Part shown: piece after piece, positions 47,404 to 57,852 of the stretch
Layout: every line of letters begins with the position of its first letter
Numbering within the stretch: the stretch's first letter is position 1
From: SCTD01 sp963781675
GTDB taxonomy: Bacteria; Actinomycetota; Actinomycetes; Mycobacteriales; SCTD01
NCBI GenBank assembly: GCA_963781675.1
Contig: CAWAGF010000006.1
Location: 1-64,000, forward strand
DNA length: 64,000 bases
Reading direction: 5' to 3'
The notes under the pieces: generated by a model
What the model was told of the DNA's origin: nothing
Seen by the model: only the letters and a program-made list of their open reading frames with translations
Database searches by the model: none
Position numbers and translations under genes: made by a program

Positions 47404-48318
47404 ATGAGCGGCCCCGTGGACGTGCAGGACACCCCGCCGCAGCCGGCCACCGGCAGCGAGGTCGGCCCGCCGGAGCTCATGGAGGCGCGGCTGTCCGACG
47501 TCGGCGGGATGACCGTCCGCCGCTCGCTGCCCAAGGCGCGCCGCAGGACGGTCGGCGCGTGGTGCTTCGTCGACCACTTCGGCCCGCTCTCGGTGGAGCC
47601 CGACGGCGGCATCGACATCGGGCCGCACCCGCACACCGGCCTGTCGACCGTCACCTTCCTGCTCGAGGGCCAGGTGCTGCACCGCGACAGCCTCGGCAGC
47701 GAGCAGGTGGTCCGGCCAGGCCAGCTCAACCTCATGACGGCCGGCCACGGGCTGTCGCACGCGGAGGAGCCGACCGGCCACTACCGCGGGCAGCTGCACG
47801 GCGTGCAGCTGTGGGTCGCGCAGCCGGAGGGCACCCGGCACGGCGCACCGGCGTTCGAGCACCACGAGCAGCTGCCGCAGGTGGAGCTCGCCGGCGCGGC
47901 CGGGACGGTGCTCGTCGGCTCCCTCGCCGGTGCCGCGTCGGACGCGCGGGCCGACACCCCGCTGCTCGGCGTCAGCCTCGACGTGCAGCCGGGTGCCACC
48001 GCGGTGCCGCTCGACCGGTCGTACGAGCACCTGCTGGTCGTGCTGGACGGCGTCCTGGTGCTGGGCGACGAGCCGGTGGAGCCGGGGCGCAGCGCCTACC
48101 TCGGGCCCGGCCGTGACGAGGTCCTGCTCACCGCGCCGGACGGCGCGAAGGTGCTGCTGCTGGGGGGCGAGCCGTTCGAGGAGCAGATCGTCATGTGGTG
48201 GAACTTCGTCGGGCGCAGCCGCGACGAGGTCGCCGAGGCCGGCCGCCAGTGGACCGCCGCCCACGACCGGTTCGGCCGGGTGGCCACCGACCTGGCGCGC
48301 GTGCCGCTGCCCCGGTGA
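47404..48318 (+). CDS. Pirin-family protein (first copy)
   Basis: The 304-residue bicupin shows the pirin metal site: GPHPHTGLSTVTFLLEGQVL with two His, HRDSLGSEQVVRPGQLNLMT, and GHGLSHAEEP with the third His and Glu. LHGVQLWVAQPEGTRHGAP follows. Pirins act as quercetin dioxygenases or transcription cofactors; which applies here is unknown. It is coupled by GTGA overlap to the downstream methyltransferase. A second, divergent pirin lies at 61044-62042. Confidence 0.92.
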   Translation: MSGPVDVQDTPPQPATGSEVGPPELMEARLSDVGGMTVRRSLPKARRRTVGAWCFVDHFGPLSVEPDGGIDIGPHPHTGLSTVTFLLEGQVLHRDSLGSEQVVRPGQLNLMTAGHGLSHAEEPTGHYRGQLHGVQLWVAQPEGTRHGAPAFEHHEQLPQVELAGAAGTVLVGSLAGAASDARADTPLLGVSLDVQPGATAVPLDRSYEHLLVVLDGVLVLGDEPVEPGRSAYLGPGRDEVLLTAPDGAKVLLLGGEPFEEQIVMWWNFVGRSRDEVAEAGRQWTAAHDRFGRVATDLARVPLPR

Positions 48319-48956
48319 ACCCGCGCGAGGTCGTCCGGAGCCGCACCCGGCTGCAGCGACCGCCGGTGGTGCCCGAGCTCGAGCTGCACCTCGCCGACGA
48401 CATGGACGAGGCGTGGGCGTCCCTGCAGCGCGAGCTCGACGACGGCGAGCTGTCGCCGCCGTTCTGGGCCTTCGCCTGGCTCGGCGGGCAGGCCGTGGCG
48501 CGGCACGTCCTGGACCACCCGGAGCTGGTGGCCGGCCGGACCGTGCTCGACCTCGCGACCGGCTCGGGGCTGTGCGGGCTGGCGGCGGTGCGGGCCGGCG
48601 CGGCGCAGGTGCTGGCGGTCGACGTCGACCCGTACGCCGTCGAGGCCGCCAGGCTGAACGCCGCGCACAACGGGATCGCGCTGGACGTGCGGTGCGCGGA
48701 CCTGCTCGACGAGGACCCGCCCGCGGTGGACGTGCTGCTGGCGGGTGACGTCTTCTACGACGCCCGCATGTCGGCCCGGGTGCAGCCGTGGCTGCTGGCC
48801 GCCCGCGCTGCCGGCAGCGAGGTGGTGGTCGGCGACCCCGGCCGGCACTACCTGCCGCGGGCCCTGATGCGCGAGCTCGGGTCGTACGACGTGCCGACGA
48901 CCCGCGACCTCGAGGGCGTCGAGGTCAAGCGCGTCGTCGTCTACGCGCTGGGCTAG
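48315..48956 (+). CDS. Class I methyltransferase (METTL20/ETFB-lysine type)
   Basis: The 213-residue methyltransferase has SPPFWAFAWLGGQAVARHVL, motif I TVLDLATGSGLCGLAAVRAG, VLAVDVDPYAVEAARLNAAH, and VDVLLAGDVFYDARMSARVQ. It ends EVVVGDPGRHYLPRALM. The layout fits the lysine methyltransferase family that includes ETFB/Prmt methyltransferases in bacteria; the protein substrate is inferred. The GTG at 48315 overlaps the pirin stop. Its own stop overlaps the 3' end of the tiny minus-strand gene. Confidence 0.85.
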   Translation: MNPREVVRSRTRLQRPPVVPELELHLADDMDEAWASLQRELDDGELSPPFWAFAWLGGQAVARHVLDHPELVAGRTVLDLATGSGLCGLAAVRAGAAQVLAVDVDPYAVEAARLNAAHNGIALDVRCADLLDEDPPAVDVLLAGDVFYDARMSARVQPWLLAARAAGSEVVVGDPGRHYLPRALMRELGSYDVPTTRDLEGVEVKRVVVYALG

Positions 48957-49078
48957 CGGCCGGTGTCCTTCTTCCGCAGGCTCGCGAGGAGCTGCTTGGC
49001 CTTGGCCTGGTTCTTGGGCTTGCGGGCCTCGGAGATCACCCGGCGGGCGATCTCGGCCTTCATCAGTCCTTTGAGCAC
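48953..49078 (-). CDS. Tiny basic protein (41 residues)
   Basis: The minus-strand frame encodes 41 residues: LMKAEIARRVISEARKPKNQ, then AKAKQLLASLRKKDTGR. It is strongly basic and helical, with a GTG start at 49078 and ggga(g) nine bases upstream. ATG at 49063 is a second start choice. A short basic helix of this sort may bind nucleic acid or ribosomes, which is speculation. Codon third positions are G/C throughout, as in neighbouring real genes. Confidence 0.5.
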   Translation of the reverse strand: MLKGLMKAEIARRVISEARKPKNQAKAKQLLASLRKKDTGR

Positions 49079-49223
49079 GACGTCTCCCTGGGTCAGGTGG
49101 TACCTGCCGCAGGCCTACCCCCTGGACAGGCCCGGGACCCTGTGATCATGGACGAGCTGGCGGAGGTGCGCACCGCAGCAGGCAGACTGAGCGGGTGACG
49201 AGGACAGGCGGCGGCCGACAGGC

Positions 49224-52200
49224 ATGACGCTCGACGACCGCCTCGCGCCGCTGACGGTGCGGGACCGCACCCGCCTGTCGCGCCGCCTGGCCCGCGGCCA
49301 GGACGTGACCGCCGAGCTGGCGGCCGCGCAGGAGCGCGTGGCCCGCCGGCAGGCGGCGGTGCCCACGCGCATCACCTACCCCGAGACGCTGCCGGTGTCG
49401 GAGCGGCGCGACGACATCGCGGCCGCGATCCGCGACCACCAGGTCGTCGTCATCGCCGGCGAGACCGGCTCCGGGAAGACGACGCAGATCCCGAAGATCT
49501 GCCTCGACCTCGGGCCGCGGCGTGCAGGGGCTGATCGGGCACACCCAGCCGCGGCGACTGGCGGCGCGCTCCGTCGCGGAGCGCATCGCCGAGGAGCTGG
49601 AGACGCCGCTCGGCAGCACCGTCGGCTACACCGTGCGCTTCCACGACCAGGTCGGCGACGACACCCTCGTCAAGCTGATGACCGACGGCATCCTGCTCGC
49701 CGAGATGCAGCGCGACCGCGACCTGCTCGCCTACGACACGATCATCATCGACGAGGCGCACGAGCGGTCGCTGAACATCGACTTCCTGCTCGGCCTGCTC
49801 AAGCAGCTGCTCGCGCGCCGGCCCGACCTCAAGCTCGTCATCACCTCCGCGACGATCGACCCGCAGCGCTTCGCGGACCACTTCGGCGGCGCCCCGGTGC
49901 TCGAGGTGAGCGGCCGCAGCTTCCCCGTCGAGGTGCGCTACCGGCCGATGGTCGAGGAGGACGTCGACCAGGTGCAGGCCGTGGTGCAGGCGGTCGACGA
50001 GCTGTCCGCCGAGGGACCCGGCGACGTGCTCGTCTTCCTGTCCGGCGAGCGCGAGATCCGCGACTGCGCCGAGGCCCTGCGCGGCTCCGTCCCCGAGGGG
50101 ACGGAGGTGCTGCCGCTGTTCGCCCGGCTTTCGGCCGCCGAGCAGCACCGCGTCTTCGCGCCGCACCCGGGCCGCCGGATCGTGCTCGCCACGAACGTCG
50201 CCGAGACGTCGCTGACGGTCCCCGGCATCCGGTACGTCGTCGACCCGGGCACCGCGCGCATCAGCCGGTACAGCCAGCGCACCAAGGTGCAGCGCCTGCC
50301 CATCGAGCCTGTCAGCCAGGCGTCCGCCACGCAGCGCGCCGGCCGCTGCGGCCGCGTCGCACCGGGCATCTGCATCCGGCTGTACGAGGAGGAGGACCTG
50401 CTCGCCCGGCCGGAGTTCACCGACCCCGAGATCCTCCGTACGAACCTCGCGTCGGTCATCCTGCAGATGAAGGCGCTCGACCTCGGCGACGTCCTCGCGT
50501 TCCCGTTCGTCGAGCCGCCGGACCGGCGCAACGTCAAGGACGGGCTCGACCTGCTCGTCGAGCTGAACGCGATCGACGCCGCGACCGGCAAGCTCACCAA
50601 GCTGGGCCGGTCCCTGGCGCAGCTGCCGATCGACCCGCGGCTGGGCCGGATGGTGCTGGAGGCGGACAGGCAGGGCTGCGTGCGCGACGTGCTGGTGATC
50701 GCGTCGGCGCTGTCGATCCAGGACCCGCGCGAGCGACCGCAGGACAAGCAGCAGCAGGCCACCGAGCTGCACAAGCGCTTCGCGGACGAGACGTCGGACT
50801 TCCTGGCGTACCTGAACCTGTGGCGCTACCTGCAGGAGCAGCAGAAGGAGCTGTCCAGCAGCGCCTTCCGCCGGCTGTGCAGGAAGGAGTTCCTCAACTA
50901 CCTGCGCGTGCGGGAGTGGCAGGACCTGCACAGCCAGCTGCGCCGTGCGCTGCGCAGCCTGGACCTCTCGCTCGACGCCAGCCCCACGAACGCCGACGCC
51001 GTGCACATGGCGCTGCTCGCCGGGCTGCTCAGCCACGTCGGGCTCCGCGACGTCGAGAAGCGCGAGTACGTCGGCGCGCGCGGCGCCCGCTGGGCGATCG
51101 TGCCCTCGTCCGCACTGGCGAAGAAGGCACCGCGCTGGGCGATGGCCGCCGAGCTCGTGGAGACCAACCGCATGTGGGGGCGCGTCGCCGCGCGCATCGA
51201 CCCGGCGTGGGTGGAGCGGGTCGGCGCGCACCTGGTGAAGCGGCAGTACTCCGAGCCGCACTGGGAACGCAAGCAGGCGGCCGTGATGGCGTACGAGCGC
51301 GTGACGCTGTACGGCATCCCGGTCGTGGCGCAGCGCAAGGTCGCGTTCGGGCGCATCGCTCCGGTGCTGTCGCGGGAGATGTTCATCCGCTCCGCGCTGG
51401 TGGAGGGCGACTGGGACACCCGGCACCGCTTCTTCGCCGCGAACCTCGCGCTGCTCGAGGACGTCGAGGAGCTGGAGCACCGGGCGCGGCGCCGCGACAT
51501 CGTCGTCGACGACCAGGCGCTGTACGACTTCTACGACGCGCGCCTCCCGCAGGACGTCGTCAGCGGTGCGCACTTCGACGCCTGGTGGAAGAGGGCGCGG
51601 CACGAGACGCCGGACCTGCTGACCTTCACGATCGGCGACCTGGTCAGCGACGAGGCCGACGTGCTGTCGGCGCTGGACCACCCGGACGTCTGGGTGCAGG
51701 GCGACCTGATGCTGCCGCTGACCTACCAGTTCGAGCCGGGCTCCGACGCGGACGGCGTCACCGTGCACGTCCCGCTCGCCGTGCTGAACCGCCTGTCGCC
51801 CGAGGGCTTCGACTGGCAGGTGCCGGGCCTGCGGCAGGACCTCGTGACGGCGCTCATCAAGTCGCTCCCCAAGCCGCTGCGCGTGCGCTGCGTCCCGGCG
51901 CCCGACACGGCCTCCGCGTTCCTCGCCGTCGTCGAGCCGCGCACCCGGCCGCTGCTCGACGCGCTCGAGACCGAGCTGCTCGACGTCAAGCGGGTCGACG
52001 TGCGGGCAGAGGACTGGGACCTGGCGAAGGTGCCGCCGCACCTGCGCATGACCTTCCGGGTCGAGGACGCCGCCGGCAAGCCGCTCGCCGAGGGCAAGGA
52101 CCTGGAGGCGCTCAAGGCGCAGCTGCAGCCCAAGGTCGCCTCTGCGCTGTCGGCGGCGTCCCCGTCCGTGGAGCGCACCGGCCTGACGACGTGGGACGTC

Positions 52201-53007
52201 GGCACGCTGCCGCGTGAGGTCGTCTCCGGTCAGGTGCGCGGGTTCCCGGCGCTCGTCGACGAGGGCAGCACCGTCGGCGTCCGGGTGCAGGCCACCCCGG
52301 CGCAGCAGGCCGCCGTGCACTGGCGAGGGACGCGGCGGCTGCTCCAGCTCACGGTGCCGCCGCCGGCCAAGGCGATCTCGGGCCGGATGACGAACGCGCA
52401 GAAGCTGGCGCTGACGCGGTCACCGGTCGCGCCGGCGGCCGTCTTCGACGACTGCACGACGTGCGCCTTGGACTACCTCGTCGCGCAGGCCGGCGGGCCG
52501 GCGTGGGACGCGGACGGGTTCGCCCGGCTGCGCGACGCGGTGCGCCAGGACCTGGTGCCGACCGTCGAGCAGGTGCTGGCGCAGGTGGAGAAGGTGCTGA
52601 CCGCCTCGTACGCCGTGACGGCTGCGCTGGAAGCCTCGCGGCGCGCGCTGCCCGAGTCGGTGGCGGACGTACGCGCGCAGCTGGCCGGCCTCGTCGGGCC
52701 GGGCTTCGCGACGGCCACCGGCAAGGCGCGGCTGCCCGACCTGCTGCGCTACCTGCAGGCGCTCGAGGTGCGGCTCGACAAGCTCGAGACCGACCCCGGC
52801 CGGGACCGCCTGAACGTCGCCGTCGTCGCCCGCGTGCAGGCCGAGCTCGACGACCTGCGTCGGAAGGTGCCCGCGTCCGCGCAGCTCGACGAGCTCCGGT
52901 GGATGGTGGAGGAGCTGCGGATCAGCCTGTTCGCGCAGCCGATGAGGACCCGCTACCCCGTGTCGGAGAAGCGGATCTACAAGGCGATGGACGGGCTGCT
53001 GGCGTAG
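49224..53007 (+). CDS. hrpA: ATP-dependent RNA helicase HrpA, one frameshift
   Basis: The 1260-residue DEAH/RHA helicase is full length for bacterial HrpA (~1300). It shows Walker A VVIAGETGSGKTTQIPKICL, GLIGHTQPRRLAARSVAERI, IIIDEAHERSLNIDFLLGLL, VLATNVAETSLTVPGIRYVV, and QRAGRCGRVAPGICIRLYEE. The long C-terminal DUF3418 region ends FAQPMRTRYPVSEKRIYKAM. One extra c near 49517 (gggccgcgg) causes a shift early in the RecA1 domain; removing it gives DLGRGVQGLIGHTQ. HrpA unwinds RNA and is linked to mRNA processing and ribosome rescue. The start is ATG at 49224. Confidence 0.95.
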
Positions 53008-53015
53008 CGGGCGGG

Positions 53016-53225
53016 CTAGCCGACCGGGCGTTCGAAGACCGCGAGCAGGCCCTCGGTCGCGCCTGGGCCGAGGCGGCCCTTCACGTCGGCGGCCGTCAGC
53101 GTCTTGAGCTGCCAGCCCTCCTTGGCCTTGTCGTTGAGGGTGTCCTCGACCTTGCCCGGCTTCACGGCGTCGCCGATCAGGCCTTCGCGGATCGTGGTGA
53201 CGAGGTACTCGTAGCGCTGCTGCAT
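53016..53225 (-). CDS. DUF4177-like small protein
   Basis: This 69-residue protein reads QRYEYLVTTIREGLIGDAVK, DTLNDKAKEGWQLKTLTAAD and a final strand LLAVFERPVG, the beta-alpha-beta-beta pattern of DUF4177 (YEY...L...G.EGW.l). The function is unknown. It is convergent with hrpA (8 bases between stops) and divergent from the HipA-like gene across 25 bases, so the two 5' ends lie close together. Confidence 0.78.
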   Translation of the reverse strand: MQQRYEYLVTTIREGLIGDAVKPGKVEDTLNDKAKEGWQLKTLTAADVKGRLGPGATEGLLAVFERPVG

Positions 53226-53250
53226 CGGCCGACCCTGGCACGATGACGGC

Positions 53251-54009
53251 GTGTCCGTCGAGCCGCTGCGCAGCGTCACCGCCACGCGGTACGTCATGCC
53301 CCTGCGCGAGGGCGGCTCGCTGCCCGGCGTGATGGAGGCCGACGACCTCGGGACGTACGTCGTGAAGTTCCGCGGCGCCGGCCAGGGACGCAAGGTGCTG
53401 GTGGCCGAGGTGCTCGTCGGTGAGCTCGCGCGGGCGCTCGGGCTGCCGGTGCCCGAGCTCGTGCTCGTCGAGGTCGACCCGGTCCTCGGCCGGGCCGAGC
53501 CGGATGAGGAGGTGCAGGACCTGCTCAAGGCGTCCGGGGGCCTGAACCTCGGGATGGACTTCCTTCCCGGTGCCCTCGGCTTCGACCCCGTCGCGCACGC
53601 GGTCGCACCGGAGCTGGCCTCGCGGGTGCTGTGGCTGGACGCCCTCGTCGGCAACGTCGACCGCAGCTGGCGCAACCCCAACCTGCTGCTCTGGCACCGC
53701 GGCCTCCAGCTCATCGACCACGGCGCCACGCTGGTGTTCCACCACGACTGGGCCCGGGCGTCGGCTGCGGCCGCGAAGCCGTACGACGCGTCCGACCACG
53801 TCCTCGGCGGCTTCGCCACCGACCGTGCCGCCGCTGGTGACGCGCTGGCGCCTCTGGTGGACGCGGACCTGCTCCGTTCCGTCGCCGCTGTCGTCCCCGA
53901 CGCCTGGCTGGAGGACGAGCCCGGCTTCGCCTCATCGGCAGACGTCCGCGACGCCTACGTCGACCACTTCCTCCGCCGGGTCGCTGCGCGCGAGACGTGG
54001 CAGCCGTGA
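53251..54009 (+). CDS. HipA-like kinase
   Basis: The 252-residue HipA-like protein has the nucleotide-binding start YVVKFRGAGQGRKVLVAEVL (catalytic Lys in VVKF), LVGELARALGLPVPELVLVE, catalytic loop ALVGNVDRSWRNPNLLLWHR with N-x-D-R, and the metal Asp in LQLIDHGATLVFHHDW. The usual N-terminal HipA subdomain is absent, as in other short actinobacterial HipA-like proteins. A HipB antitoxin is not present; instead the gene overlaps DUF3037 by GTGA. Toxin activity is therefore not assumed. Confidence 0.85.
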   Translation: MSVEPLRSVTATRYVMPLREGGSLPGVMEADDLGTYVVKFRGAGQGRKVLVAEVLVGELARALGLPVPELVLVEVDPVLGRAEPDEEVQDLLKASGGLNLGMDFLPGALGFDPVAHAVAPELASRVLWLDALVGNVDRSWRNPNLLLWHRGLQLIDHGATLVFHHDWARASAAAAKPYDASDHVLGGFATDRAAAGDALAPLVDADLLRSVAAVVPDAWLEDEPGFASSADVRDAYVDHFLRRVAARETWQP

Positions 54010-54371
54010 AGACCTACGAGTACGCCCTGCTGCGCGCGTCCCCGCGGGTCGAGCGGGGCGAGTACGTGAACATCGGCGTCGTCCTCTACTGCCAGTCCGA
54101 CGACTTCCTCACCGTGCGGCTGTCTGCGGACCCCGGCCGGCTGCGCGCGCTCGACGGCGCCGCCGACGTGGAGGGGATCCTCGACGCGGCGGGGGCGCTG
54201 GAGCGGACCTGCGCGGGGGAGGGGCCGGCGGGAGTGACGTCGCTGGGGCAGCGCTTCCGCTGGCTGACGGCGCCGCGGAGCACGGTGGTGCACGCCGGCC
54301 CGGTGCACAGCGGACTGACTTTCGACCCGGAGGCCGAGGTCGAGCGCCTGCTCGACGCGATGGTCCGCTAG
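54006..54371 (+). CDS. DUF3037 protein coupled to HipA-like kinase
   Basis: The 121-residue DUF3037 protein begins KTYEYALLRASPRVERGEYV and NIGVVLYCQSDDFLTVRLSA, and ends in SGLTFDPEAEVERLLDAMV. The family is of unknown function and very often sits directly after a HipA-like kinase, as here with a four-base overlap. The two may work as a pair, for example as kinase and partner or substrate. The start is GTG at 54006. Confidence 0.85.
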   Translation: MKTYEYALLRASPRVERGEYVNIGVVLYCQSDDFLTVRLSADPGRLRALDGAADVEGILDAAGALERTCAGEGPAGVTSLGQRFRWLTAPRSTVVHAGPVHSGLTFDPEAEVERLLDAMVR

Positions 54372-54422
54372 CGGCTGGCGGCTGCGCCGCGGTGGCCGCG
54401 TCAGCGCGCATGCCGCCCGGAC

Positions 54423-55767
54423 TCACTCCAGCGGTGGCAGCTGCGTCCCGTCGGGGATGTCCGGCGGGACGGTGCGCTTGGCTCGGCGCAGGTAGCTCCC
54501 GCCGGTGGGGCTGGTCCAGCGGGTGTCCCCGCTGGGTTCGAGGCGGCTGCTCCAGCCGTTCTGCTTGGCGCGGTGCCAGCGGCGGCTGAGGTTCTGCAGG
54601 TTGCCTGCGGTGGTCGGTCCCAGCGGGTACGGCAGGCGGTGGTCGCGGTCGCAGCGGCGGGCCGCGGTGCTGTCGCCCGGGAAGGTGCTGGTCACGTCGC
54701 GCAGGTCGACGAGACGCCCGAGGCTCTCGCTCGGCACGTACCCGTCGGTGCGCAGCTCCTGGATGCGGCTGCCCGTGCTGGCCATCCGGACGAGCGCCTG
54801 GCGAAGCGCCCGAGTCCGGTCGGCGTCCCCGGCGGTCCATGCCGCCCGGCGCACCGGCGGGTCGACCGCCAGCACCTCGCCGGTGCTGCTGTCGACGCAG
54901 GCGCGGACGAGGTCGGCCGACGGGCAGCAGCGCGCGGGCTTCATCGGCACCGATCGGTCCGTAGCCGGCGAGCACCGCCGGGTGGTCGCTGAGCCCGAGC
55001 GCGACGGCCACCGGCATCCGCACGTCGACGGACCAGACACCTGAGCGGCCGAGGGCGTGCGTGTCGACGGCCCGCTCCACGGGGCACTCGAGGACGGCCT
55101 GCACCTGCGTCCGCTCGCAGCCGAGGGCGTGCATCAGTGCGGCGACGTCGCGCTGCCCCGCCGTGACGTCGTCGTCGAAGGTCATGGCGGCTGCCCGGCC
55201 GCGCAGGCAGGCCAGCGCCGTCACCATCTCGACCGCGGTGCAGTCGACGACGAGCTGCGCCATCCCGTCGACACCCGGCCGGCCGCGCACGCCCGCTGTC
55301 TTCCGGGCGGACTCGTGGCGCTTGCGCGCGGCCTCGGCGTCGACGACCACTGCTGCCCGCTTCACCGCCTGCCGCAGCTCGCCGGGCGTCAGCTCGACGT
55401 CCTCGCCCTGCTCGCCCAGGACGGCGTCGAGGACCAGCGCGGCGTGCGGCGGTGCCAGGTGGCTGACCTCGCTGAGCACGGCCAGCGCGTGACCCACGCC
55501 GATGCGGCCGTCGCTCAGCGCCTGCACGAGCCGCGGCTGCGCCAGCAGGGAGAGTGCGGTGCTGACGCGGCCGAGCGCCGTGTGCGGGCTGACGTGAAGC
55601 ACGCAGGCGACCTCGCCCGCGACGAACTCCCGCTGGCTCGGCTCCGCGGTCTCGACCATCCGCCCGATGGCCCGGCACTCGCGGACGAAGGCGGCCGCCT
55701 GCTCCCGCGCCGCCGCGCGCAGCGCGCCGGTCAGCGCCGGCGACGAGGGGAACAGGAGGTCTCTCAC
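54423..55767 (-). CDS. DUF222/HNH endonuclease (13E12-type), one frameshift
   Basis: The ~447-residue protein of the actinobacterial 13E12 repeat family has a DUF222 helical domain (FVAGEVACVLHVSPHTALGR, LVQALSDGRIGVGHALAVLS) and a C-terminal HNH nuclease motif (ARRCDRDHRLPYPLGPTTAG, NLQNLSRRWHRAKQNGW). The latter has DH, N and H ligands in place. One extra base near 54920 splits ARALLPSADLVRACVDSSTG. Such genes are multicopy in actinomycetes, sometimes with an intein-like or mobile character, but no mobile element edges are visible here. The start is GTG at 55767. Confidence 0.88.
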
Positions 55768-55880
55768 ACCGCAGACGCTAGACCCCACGTCTGACAGTTC
55801 CGAATCCCGAGATCTCCTGTGGAGAAGAGACTTCGACGCGCGTCCGGAGCACCCGGAATCGCCGGACGGAAGCGCCTGGC

Positions 55881-55908
55881 GGTCGGGTGCGTCGGACGCA
55901 CGGACCGT
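55881..55908 (-). terminator. Hairpin downstream of citrate synthase
   Basis: GTGCGT-cgg-ACGCAC forms a six-pair core, extended by an outer cggtc/gaccg stem with a small internal bulge. It lies 72 bases past the citrate synthase stop on the minus strand and before the HNH gene start, so a terminator role is likely. No U-tract. Confidence 0.5.
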
Positions 55909-55979
55909 CGGCGGCCCCGGTGTGCGCGTCGCTGCGAACCGGCAGCCGAGCCCTGTCCCGGCCGCCGTACCGCCGCCCC

Positions 55980-57252
<1,273 letters not shown>

Positions 57253-57348
57253 GGGTGGTCCTTCCGGTGCAGGCACGGGTGCGTGTCGGCCCCCATCCTC
57301 CCCGTTCCTCGCCGGGCGAGACGCCCCGGGGTCCCGCACCCTGGAGCC

Positions 57349-57852
57349 GTGCAGCCCCTCATCGTCACGCTGGTCCTCGACGAGGCTGCGCAGCAGCGCT
57401 TCGACGCCCTGCGCGAGCGGCACTTCCCGCCCGAGCGCAACCACCTGCGGGCCCACGTGACGCTGTTCCACGCCCTGCCCGGCGCGCTCGAGGAGCAGGT
57501 GCGCGCGGACCTGCGCCAGGTCGCCACGAGGGAGTCGTTCGACGTCCGCGTGGCGGGGCTGCGCAGCCTCGGGCGCGGGGTGGCGTACGTCCTGGAGTCA
57601 GCAGCGCTGCAGGACGTGCGGGAGCAGCTGCGCACGCGCTGGCGGGAGCACCTCACGCCGCAGGACCGGCAGCGGCACAGCCCGCACGTGACGGTGCAGA
57701 ACAAGGTGTCGCCGGAGCAGGCGCGAGCACTGCTGGCCGACCTGCAGGAGGGCTTCGTGCCGTACGACGTGACGGCGCGCGGGCTGGCCCTCTGGCGCTA
57801 CCTCGGCGGTCCCTGGGAGCCCCTGGTGACGGAGAGGTTCTCGACCGGCTGA
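57349..57852 (+). CDS. 2H phosphoesterase (2'-5' RNA ligase-like)
   Basis: The 167-residue protein has the two H-x-T/S motifs of the 2H superfamily: LRAHVTLFHALPG and SPHVTVQNKVSP, about 85 residues apart. LALWRYLGGPWEPLV at the end is typical of the YjcG/ThpR-like group. These enzymes open cyclic phosphodiesters or join RNA ends; the physiological substrate is not known. The GTG at 57349 has tggag upstream. It diverges from gltA by about 100 bases and overlaps the NADH dehydrogenase end. Confidence 0.85.
   Translation: MQPLIVTLVLDEAAQQRFDALRERHFPPERNHLRAHVTLFHALPGALEEQVRADLRQVATRESFDVRVAGLRSLGRGVAYVLESAALQDVREQLRTRWREHLTPQDRQRHSPHVTVQNKVSPEQARALLADLQEGFVPYDVTARGLALWRYLGGPWEPLVTERFSTG

Noticed and set aside
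49450..52320. 956-codon minus-strand frame under hrpA
   Set aside because: It is a shadow of hrpA with a composition rich in Arg, Gly, His and Val and no recognisable domain.
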